The notes beneath the pieces were generated by a model. That model searched no databases. It was not told the DNA's origin and saw only the letters and a program-made list of their open reading frames with translations. A program made the translations under genes and the position numbers. From Paludibacteraceae bacterium (GTDB lineage Bacteria > Bacteroidota > Bacteroidia > Bacteroidales > Paludibacteraceae), in contig JAFZGC010000048.1 in assembly GCA_017555595.1 (NCBI GenBank), positions 1-56,416 of the forward strand: a DNA stretch of 56,416 nt. The letters run 5' to 3'. Position 1 is the stretch's first letter; the number at the start of each line of letters is the position of its first letter. Shown piece by piece: positions 50,224 through 56,416 of the stretch.

Positions 50224-50628
50224 ATGACCATTTTTACAAAGATAATCAATGGAGAAATTCCAAGCTATAAAGTGGCAGAGAATGATCATTTCTATGCTTT
50301 TTTGGACATTAATCCGTTGCAAAAAGGACACACTTTAGTTGTACCAAAACTGCCAGAGCCAGAGGCAAACTATATTTTTGATTTAGAAGATGACCTATTG
50401 AGCGAAATGCTGGTATTTGCTAAGCAAGTAGCTTGTGGTATCAAAGGTGCAATTGAATGCAAGCGCGTAGGTGTAGCGGTGATTGGATTAGAAGTGCCAC
50501 ATGTACATATGCATTTGATTCCAATCAGCAAGGAAGGTGATATGTCGTTTGCGAATCCTAAGATGACACTATCTGCTGAGGAGATGGCTGAGATTGCCAA
50601 TTCAATAGCAAAGGCTATTGAGAAATAA
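50224..50628 (+). CDS. HIT family protein
   Basis: A 134-residue histidine-triad hydrolase with HVHMHLIP at 93-100, whose second histidine attacks the alpha phosphate of nucleotide conjugates. TIFTKIINGEIPSYKVAE and FLDINPLQKGHTLVVPK are typical of the Hint/HinT-like branch. Likely co-transcribed with greA and ended by the strong terminator at 50647. Confidence 0.93.
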   Translation: MTIFTKIINGEIPSYKVAENDHFYAFLDINPLQKGHTLVVPKLPEPEANYIFDLEDDLLSEMLVFAKQVACGIKGAIECKRVGVAVIGLEVPHVHMHLIPISKEGDMSFANPKMTLSAEEMAEIANSIAKAIEK

Positions 50629-50646
50629 GGAGCAATGATTATTGAT

Positions 50647-50685
50647 AGAAAATGACTACCCTTCAAGATAGTCATTTTCTTTTTT
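50647..50685. terminator. Bidirectional terminator after the HIT gene
   Basis: AGAAAATGACTA at 50647-50658 pairs perfectly with TAGTCATTTTCT at 50669-50680, followed by TTTTTA. It also serves the convergent DUF2147 gene. Confidence 0.9.
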
Positions 50686-50696
50686 ATTACCTAGGT

Positions 50697-51128
50697 TTAT
50701 TTGCGTAACCAGACTTGGCTTCGTCCTAAAATACCTGCTTTATCTAATGATCCGCGTAAAACTAAATTTCCTTCCTCATTGAGATAAATTTTCCCATAAT
50801 AAAACTTACCATTATCAGGGTCAAGCACTTTTCCTCCGCACAACTCTTCTTTCTTTAATTGCATATTTCGGATGATAATCAAGCCTTCTACGGGTTGGTT
50901 GTAGTCTTCGCCTGTGCACGCTACACATCGTTCATCACCATTAGCACCGATGAGTGTGATGATTTTTCCTTCATATGTTCCTTTTTCTGTTTTGTAGATA
51001 CTGACTACAGATAGGTGTTCGCCAGTTTTATCATCTACAGTTATCCACTCGCCCAAAATAGGAGTTTGGGCCCAAAGGTATGTACTCATTGTGATACAAG
51101 CCAAGAGAAAATAAAGTTTCTTTTTCAT
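50697..51128 (-). CDS. DUF2147 family exported protein
   Basis: A 143-residue protein with a signal peptide ending TYLWAQ. PILGEWITVDDKTGEHLSVVSIYKTEKGTYEGKI and the later DPDNGKFYYGKIYLNEEGNLVLRGSLDKAGILGRSQVWLR are the lipocalin-like strands of DUF2147. Cys91 and Cys94-type pairs (CVAC) could form a disulfide. The function of the family is unknown. Promoter box TACTTTTG at 51158-51151 (minus strand). Confidence 0.88.
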   Translation of the reverse strand: MKKKLYFLLACITMSTYLWAQTPILGEWITVDDKTGEHLSVVSIYKTEKGTYEGKIITLIGANGDERCVACTGEDYNQPVEGLIIIRNMQLKKEELCGGKVLDPDNGKFYYGKIYLNEEGNLVLRGSLDKAGILGRSQVWLRK

Positions 51129-51150
51129 GCTTAATTATATTTTTTCGCGA

Positions 51151-51183
51151 CAAAAGTACAAAAAAAATATGGAATATACACAA
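51151..51183 (-). promoter_or_regulatory. Promoter of the DUF2147 gene
   Basis: The minus-strand -7 box TACTTTTG is at 51158-51151; TTG at 51183-51181 gives a spacer of 22, slightly long. Confidence 0.55.
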
Positions 51184-51197
51184 AGTAATACCAATAA

Positions 51198-51229
51198 TTT
51201 TGATATTTGCATAAAAAATAGTACTTTTG
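51198..51229 (+). promoter_or_regulatory. Promoter of rdgB
   Basis: TTTTG at 51198-51202 and TACTTTTG at 51222-51229 with a 19-base spacer, which supports the start at 51257 over 51227. Confidence 0.65.
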
Positions 51230-51256
51230 CAGAGAAATATTTTAAAATTCGGAAAA

Positions 51257-51859
51257 ATGAAAACTGTTTTTGCATCCAATAATGTCCATAAGTTAGAAGA
51301 AGTACGCAAGATTCTCTATCCAATGGAAATCTTGGGGTTGCGTGATATTGGTTTCCATCATGAGATAGATGAAAAAGGGACCACATTAGAAGCAAATTCG
51401 CTGTTGAAAGCGCAGGTAGTATGGCAATGGTTAGTTGGTCAGGGACTTGATACAGACATTTCTGGTGTTTTTGCTGATGATACGGGTTTAGAGATTGCAG
51501 CTTTAAATGGAGCACCAGGTGTTTATTCAGCACGTTGGGCAGGCGAGCCGTCAGATGATGGACGTAATCGACAAAAGGCGTTAGCTTCTTTGATGGGTAT
51601 GCAAGATCGTTCAGCACGCTTTCGTACTGTGATAACTTGGATTGATGTAGATGGTGCACAGCAAGTAGAGGGTATAGTAGAAGGTCGTATTGCAACAGCC
51701 GAGAGTGGTGCTGGTGGATTTGGTTACGATTCATTATTTATCCCACAAGGCCACAATACCACGTTTGCTGCATTGCCTGCCACAGAGAAAAACAGGATTA
51801 GCCACCGCGCTCGCGCGTTGTGTGCGCTGCGTGATACAATATTGACTAACAATGATTAA
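51257..51859 (+). CDS. rdgB: XTP/dITP diphosphatase (RdgB/HAM1)
   Basis: A 200-residue enzyme from MKTVFASNNVHKLEEVRKIL. GTTLEANSLLKA, FADDTGLEIAALNGAPGVYSARWAG, GFGYDSLFIP and the end KNRISHRARAL are the HAM1 family blocks. It hydrolyses deaminated purine triphosphates to keep them out of DNA. porZ follows after 39 bases on the same strand. Confidence 0.96.
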   Translation: MKTVFASNNVHKLEEVRKILYPMEILGLRDIGFHHEIDEKGTTLEANSLLKAQVVWQWLVGQGLDTDISGVFADDTGLEIAALNGAPGVYSARWAGEPSDDGRNRQKALASLMGMQDRSARFRTVITWIDVDGAQQVEGIVEGRIATAESGAGGFGYDSLFIPQGHNTTFAALPATEKNRISHRARALCALRDTILTNND

Positions 51860-51898
51860 TTGGGTGGTTTTAGCCCCTATTAGAATTGTAGAATAGAT

Positions 51899-54235
51899 AT
51901 GAAAAAACATTTAAATTTATTATTGCTTGTTAGTTTCTTAACAATAAATATATTTGCTAACACAAAACTTGACACGTCTAAAGATAACTGGACTTATGGT
52001 CGCATGTACCAATGGCATGCGCATACTGCTTTTGCTCATACTGACAGAATGGCGGTGATGCAGGATGTGGTATATGCGCTTTCCAAAAATGCGTTATACT
52101 CGGTGGATAAACATACGCAAACGATTAGTTATCATAATCGTTTGACAGGTTTAAATGGCTCTTTGATTAGTCAAATGGAATACAATCCAACGGTTGATGC
52201 GATTTTGCTCAGTTATCAAAATGGTCAATTTGATATCATTGACTCAGATGGTGATGTGCACAATGTTCCTGATTTGTATTTCAAACAAATGAGTTATTCC
52301 AAAGCGGTTAATCATGTATATATGTATGGCGAGAGGGCTTATTTGTCAATGACGTTTGGCATCATTGTTTTGGATATGAAAAAACGTGAGATAGAAGATA
52401 CTTATTACCTTGGAGACCAGGGGGCAATAGTCGATGTGCAGTCTACTGTTATTTTAGGGGATAGCATCTATGCAAGATCTTCTCGCGTATTGTATGCGGC
52501 GACATTAGAGTCCAACCTAATAGATTATGCTAATTGGCAGAAGCGGACTTTACCAAACTCCAATAGTATGAAAGATTTGTGTGCTCACAATGATAAATTG
52601 TATATTGTTTGTGATTCTACTTTATGGATGAGAAACCGTTTAGGTTGGAAGAAGTGTGAAACGCCATTTTTTGTAACGGGACTTCGTCAGACTGGCGATA
52701 ACCTTTTTGTACTTCCTCAGAATATGCCTGGAGTGGCTATTGTGGATGAAGATTATTCTTTGGTGCTTGAGGAGTATGGAACGATCTATGATATAAAGCA
52801 AGATGGTGATTATTATTGGCTATGTTCTTCTTTGCGCGGTTTGTTTTGCGGACAAAATCAGCGTTCGTATTACCCCCATGGCCCTATAGATAATACGGCA
52901 TATCGCATGCGCTTTTTTGGTGACCGTTTGTATGTGGTTCCTGGGGGACGTTGGGCTACGGAAAATCGTAAAGCGGGATGTATTATGTTTTATGAGGATA
53001 ATCGTTGGACAAACATATCTAATTATGCCTTGAATCAACATCTAGGTTTTAGGCCGCAAGACTTAATGAATGTAGCGCAGGATCCGAAGGATAAGAATCA
53101 CTACTTTGTGACTAGTTATGGTTCAGGGTTAATAGAGATGTATGGCTCAGAGGGAAAATTTTTGTATACCCCAGATAATAGTCCATTAAAATCTGCTGCG
53201 CCAGATAGTCCTAGTAGGTACACGCGTACAGATGGAGCTATGTATGACGATCAAGGCAACCTTTGGGTGTTGAATACTTCAGATTTGGCGGATAATATTC
53301 ATGTAATCAATCATGAACAAAAAAAATGGGTTTCGTATAATGTGGAATATAATAATGAGCGTGTTATATTGCACACGCCAGGCGAGATTATGGTAGATCG
53401 TCGTAATCCGCAATGGAAATGGATACCTATTTGTCGATATAATCCTGGTCTTCTTTTGATAAAGGATAATGGTACTCCTTTTAACCCCAAAGATGACCAA
53501 GTAGTTTACCGTACTACCTGGTATGATCAAAATAATGTTCAGATACGTCCCTCTGAGATTCACTCGTTGGCGCAAGACATGGATAATGCTATATGGGTTG
53601 GTACCAATGCTGGACTTTTTCTAATTCCTGCTGATGTGGATTTTGCTTCTTCGGATCGTTGTGAGCGAGTGATTATTCGTCGCAACGATGGAACAGATTT
53701 GGCAGATTATTTGTTAGATAATGAAAAAATCAATACTATTGTAGTAGATGGAGCCAATCGCAAGTGGATTGGTACAGCCACTTCGGGTGTATTTTTGTTA
53801 TCACCTGATGGGTTAGAAACGATAGAGCATTTTACTGCGGAGAATTCACCATTGCTTGACAATACGATATTGTCTATAGCTATTCAAGAATCTATGGGTG
53901 AAGTCTTTATAGGCACTAGCGATGGATTGATGTCCTATATGAGCGACGCTATACCTGTTGAGGAGGATTTCACTAATATCTATGCTTATCCTAATCCTGT
54001 TCATCCTAATTACAAGGGATATGTAGTTATCAAAGGATTAATGTCCGACACAGAGGTTCGCATTGTGGATGCCAATGGTAATCTGGTAAAACTATTGCAA
54101 GGTTTAGGTGGTGAAGTGGTGTGGGATGTAACCAATGCTATGGGAGATCGTGTCGCTTCTGGTGTTTATACTGCAATATGTAATACCCTTGATGGTAAAG
54201 CGTATGGAGTGACAAAGGTTCTGATTATGAATTAG
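51899..54235 (+). CDS. porZ: T9SS attachment-complex protein PorZ-like
   Basis: A 778-residue exported protein with a signal peptide ending NIFAN. Residues 30 to about 680 form two seven-bladed-propeller-like halves (repeats such as DVVYALSKNALYSVDKHTQTISYHNRLTGLNG, IWVGTNAGLFLIP, KWIGTATSGVFLLSPDG, VFIGTSDGLMSY). The last 85 residues (YAYPNPVHPNYKG ... GDRVASGVYTAIC) are a type IX sorting-domain-like beta sandwich. PorZ delivers anionic lipopolysaccharide to the PorU sortase on the cell surface. With the GldJ-like protein it shows that the organism has T9SS. Confidence 0.82.
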   Translation: MKKHLNLLLLVSFLTINIFANTKLDTSKDNWTYGRMYQWHAHTAFAHTDRMAVMQDVVYALSKNALYSVDKHTQTISYHNRLTGLNGSLISQMEYNPTVDAILLSYQNGQFDIIDSDGDVHNVPDLYFKQMSYSKAVNHVYMYGERAYLSMTFGIIVLDMKKREIEDTYYLGDQGAIVDVQSTVILGDSIYARSSRVLYAATLESNLIDYANWQKRTLPNSNSMKDLCAHNDKLYIVCDSTLWMRNRLGWKKCETPFFVTGLRQTGDNLFVLPQNMPGVAIVDEDYSLVLEEYGTIYDIKQDGDYYWLCSSLRGLFCGQNQRSYYPHGPIDNTAYRMRFFGDRLYVVPGGRWATENRKAGCIMFYEDNRWTNISNYALNQHLGFRPQDLMNVAQDPKDKNHYFVTSYGSGLIEMYGSEGKFLYTPDNSPLKSAAPDSPSRYTRTDGAMYDDQGNLWVLNTSDLADNIHVINHEQKKWVSYNVEYNNERVILHTPGEIMVDRRNPQWKWIPICRYNPGLLLIKDNGTPFNPKDDQVVYRTTWYDQNNVQIRPSEIHSLAQDMDNAIWVGTNAGLFLIPADVDFASSDRCERVIIRRNDGTDLADYLLDNEKINTIVVDGANRKWIGTATSGVFLLSPDGLETIEHFTAENSPLLDNTILSIAIQESMGEVFIGTSDGLMSYMSDAIPVEEDFTNIYAYPNPVHPNYKGYVVIKGLMSDTEVRIVDANGNLVKLLQGLGGEVVWDVTNAMGDRVASGVYTAICNTLDGKAYGVTKVLIMN

Positions 54236-54240
54236 AATTA

Positions 54241-54822
54241 TTAACCCCTAATCAGATTCATAAATTCTTCTCGTGTTTCGGGTCTAGTGAATGCGCCGGT
54301 AAAGTCGCTGGTTGTGGTGATAGCGTGTTGCTTTTGCACACCGCGCATTTGCATACATAGGTGCTCTGCTTCAATCACAACCATGACACCCAACGGATTG
54401 AGTGTACGTTGGATACACTCTTTTATCTGAGTAGTCATTCGCTCTTGTACTTGTAGTCGGTGCGCGAACACATCTACCACGCGAGCTATCTTACTTAATC
54501 CAGTAATAGTCCCATTGGGAATATACGCCACATGTGCTTTGCCAAAAAATGGAAGCATATGATGTTCGCATAACGAATAAAATGTTATATCTTTTACGAC
54601 TACCATCTGCTGATAATCTTCTTCGAATAACGCTGATCGCAGGATTGCCTCTGGGTCTTGTTGATAACCTTGTGTCAGAAATTGCATAGCTTCGCCTACG
54701 CGATGAGGTGTACGCAATAGACCTTCACGTTGTGTATCTTCACCGATGTGTTGTAGCACAGATACAATATGTTGGGCTATATCATTAGTAGTATCTTGGG
54801 ACGGAATAAACGGTTGTGTCAT
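54241..54822 (-). CDS. folE: GTP cyclohydrolase I
   Basis: A 193-residue enzyme forming dihydroneopterin triphosphate, the first folate step. [40 protein letters not shown] (zinc Cys and His), [23 protein letters not shown] and the MRGVQK zinc cysteine region ([10 protein letters not shown]) are intact. It overlaps the SPOR gene by 4 bases. Together with folP it places two folate genes in the window. Confidence 0.95.
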   Translation of the reverse strand: MTQPFIPSQDTTNDIAQHIVSVLQHIGEDTQREGLLRTPHRVGEAMQFLTQGYQQDPEAILRSALFEEDYQQMVVVKDITFYSLCEHHMLPFFGKAHVAYIPNGTITGLSKIARVVDVFAHRLQVQERMTTQIKECIQRTLNPLGVMVVIEAEHLCMQMRGVQKQHAITTTSDFTGAFTRPETREEFMNLIRG

Positions 54823-55349
54823 TGTAGTATAATTATTTTGTCTGATACAACATAGGTGCTGCCTGTGAGTTCTGGGAAGATTTGCAGGAATAGAGTTTTG
54901 TAATTGTTGGCATCTTCTCGAGTGGCAAAATTACCTATCCTGACTTTCCAAAACGGTGGTTCAGATAGGATATAGATGGGTATTTCTATTTGTGACTCGA
55001 TGCGTTGTTGCAATTCGGTTGCTTCTTTTTTGGCTACTTGCTGTTGATTAGATGCATAGATTTGTACTCGAAAACCATCTTTTGTATGTTCACCTCGTAC
55101 ATATCCCATACGCTTGTCACGCATCAATTGTGTGATAAGAGAATCTTGATATACCAATGCGTGAGGCATACAATCAATTATTAGTGGCTTAACTATGCTA
55201 TCGTTTAGGGGCACTATACTATCTTCGACTGCGATAGTGTCTATTTGTATTGTATCTGTGAGGACAATTGGCAGAGAAGCTTGTGCCATAGTAATCCATG
55301 ACACAATAACAATGCATGATATGAATATAAGTTTCTTCATTATGGGCAA
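54819..55349 (-). CDS. SPOR-domain protein
   Basis: A 176-residue protein with a signal peptide (start at 55349 or, better, MKKLIF at 55340) ending MAQA. Residues 90-176 are a SPOR domain ([49 protein letters not shown]), which binds denuded septal peptidoglycan. The middle 40 residues are a linker. Located between the nucleoside kinase and folE with overlaps or short gaps, so one transcript is likely. Confidence 0.85.
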   Translation of the reverse strand: MPIMKKLIFISCIVIVSWITMAQASLPIVLTDTIQIDTIAVEDSIVPLNDSIVKPLIIDCMPHALVYQDSLITQLMRDKRMGYVRGEHTKDGFRVQIYASNQQQVAKKEATELQQRIESQIEIPIYILSEPPFWKVRIGNFATREDANNYKTLFLQIFPELTGSTYVVSDKIIILQ

Positions 55350-55357
55350 GTCGTTTT

Positions 55358-56416
55358 TTAATACCTGAATGAACTGCCTCCTACAAACTCGCGTAAGAAT
55401 GATGTTGGTGGAATTTCACGTTCTGGGATTGATTCGAAGTAACTAAGGTATTTCAACAATCGATGGGCTGTAGTGTATTCATCGCAATATTTAGGCACTT
55501 CATCCAAAATGGGTTCTGCGTGTCGTTTCAATACTGCCAGCTCAAATAAGAGTGCAGAGTTAAACATCACATCTGCCTCTTCTTGGAATGGAGATATCCA
55601 GCGATCTTCACCACGTTGTACACTCTCCAGTCGTGCTATTGTTTCTTTTGCAGAATATCCTCGATAACGATAATCTCGTACGATGCGACGAATCAGTCGT
55701 ACATCGGTTGTAGGAATCCAGTTGTGATTGTCTAAGTTGACGGTTGTCAGCGCACTAACATATATCTTAAACATGGTTTCGCGAGGGATATCTGGAATTA
55801 ATTCGGGGTTTAATGCATGCAATCCTTCAAGAATAACCACCGTATCATGGTCTAATCGTAATGTATCCCCACGAAATTCGCGTTTACCTGTTTCAAAATT
55901 GTAGAAAGGTAATTTGACGGTTTTGCCTTCTAATAAATCTGCTAATTGTTGACGGAATAATGGTAGATCTATAGTTTGTAAATGCTCAAAATCCCATTGA
56001 CCATTTTCGTCACGTGGGGTATCTTCACGATTTACAAAATAATTATCCATAGAGATGACAACTGGTCGTATCCCATTGACCATTAACTGAATGGTTAGAC
56101 GTTTAGAGAAGGTGGTTTTACCTGACGAACTAGGACCCGAAATCATGACAAATCGGGGTACTCCTGTTTCACGGTGAGCAATCTGATCGGCTATTTGTGC
56201 CACCTTTTTCTCGTGCAAAGCCTCTGACAGCTTAATCATTTCGAAGCTCTTTTGATTTTTGCACGCTTTATTAAATTCCCCTACATTGCCGATATGCAAC
56301 AACTTATTCCACCCCACATATTCTTTGAAAATACCAAAGCGTTTGTCTTGTTTACAGCAATCTTCCAATCGATTAGGGTCTTTACGACGGGGGATGCGCA
56401 GTAATATATTGCCATG
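55358..56416 (-). CDS. Nucleoside (uridine) kinase with TGS-type N terminus, 5' end cut by the window
   Basis: The frame is open to the window edge (HGNILLRIP before the first visible alternative start), so at least 352 C-terminal residues are seen and perhaps 200 are missing. FVMISGPSSSGKTTFSKRL is the P-loop, VISMDNYFVNREDTP the substrate Asp region, and VVILEGLHALNPEL Walker B. It belongs to the uridine kinase/phosphoribulokinase family in the long Bacteroidales form with an N-terminal threonyl-tRNA-synthetase-like part. It phosphorylates a nucleoside; specificity is not certain. Confidence 0.88.
   Translation of the reverse strand, partial: HGNILLRIPRRKDPNRLEDCCKQDKRFGIFKEYVGWNKLLHIGNVGEFNKACKNQKSFEMIKLSEALHEKKVAQIADQIAHRETGVPRFVMISGPSSSGKTTFSKRLTIQLMVNGIRPVVISMDNYFVNREDTPRDENGQWDFEHLQTIDLPLFRQQLADLLEGKTVKLPFYNFETGKREFRGDTLRLDHDTVVILEGLHALNPELIPDIPRETMFKIYVSALTTVNLDNHNWIPTTDVRLIRRIVRDYRYRGYSAKETIARLESVQRGEDRWISPFQEEADVMFNSALLFELAVLKRHAEPILDEVPKYCDEYTTAHRLLKYLSYFESIPEREIPPTSFLREFVGGSSFRY

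Overview
The window reads as chromosomal DNA of a Bacteroidales bacterium that carries a type IX secretion system (T9SS). Three things show this. Nearly every transcription unit starts with the Bacteroidota promoter (TTG or TTTG, about 20 nt, then TAnnTTTG; about 15 examples are located). GldJ-like and PorZ-like T9SS proteins are present. The coding families are also typical of the order: RprY-independent housekeeping genes, the TGS-type nucleoside kinase, Ala/Lys/Glu-extended S16, and C-type-lectin-like lipoproteins. No tRNA, rRNA, CRISPR array, transposase or integrase was recognised by eye.

Layout. 0-2.2 kb: end of fructose-bisphosphate aldolase, a palindromic repeat, and an acetyl-CoA hydrolase/transferase-family gene. 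2.2-3.9 kb: a convergent DUF4143 ATPase followed by a copy of the last 29 codons of the CoA-transferase. 3.9-6.5 kb: two lectin-fold-like lipoproteins and tmRNA. 6.5-11.7 kb: operon folP-cdaA-metG-MATE, divergent from gldJ-gcvH (11.8-13.9 kb). 14-17.1 kb: pyroglutamyl peptidase, a voltage-gated-type channel with an unusual filter, and an outer-membrane protein.

17.2-26.5 kb is the accessory core. It holds a KAP NTPase with a small coiled-coil protein and a GIY-YIG-like nuclease candidate, then a DUF4143 ATPase and a Fic protein. Each of the last two sits between copies of the same 16-bp inverted repeat and is followed by a structured spacer whose stems covary. Beyond them lies an operon of a lipoprotein, a 55-residue basic protein and four small proteins built from a duplicated beta-alpha-beta-like unit. 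A roughly 300-nt candidate RNA with its own promoter and terminator lies upstream of that operon.

26.7-56.4 kb is mainly housekeeping: a divergent membrane kinase with a DNA-binding-like partner, nadB, cca, efp, a U32 peptidase, recO, miaA, glycogen synthase, an OPT transporter, a Na/Ca exchanger, ychF, gpmI, rpsP, a glycosyltransferase, miaB, greA, a HIT protein, rdgB, porZ, folE, a SPOR protein and a nucleoside kinase cut by the window end.

The strongest candidates for something undescribed are: (1) inserted single genes (DUF4143 ATPase, Fic) bounded by inverted repeats and by duplicated 3' tails of the resident gene, at two separate loci; (2) the covarying hairpin spacer that accompanies them; (3) the small-protein paralogue operon with its upstream RNA; and (4) a palindromic DNA element inserted in frame, in different reading frames, within two housekeeping genes.
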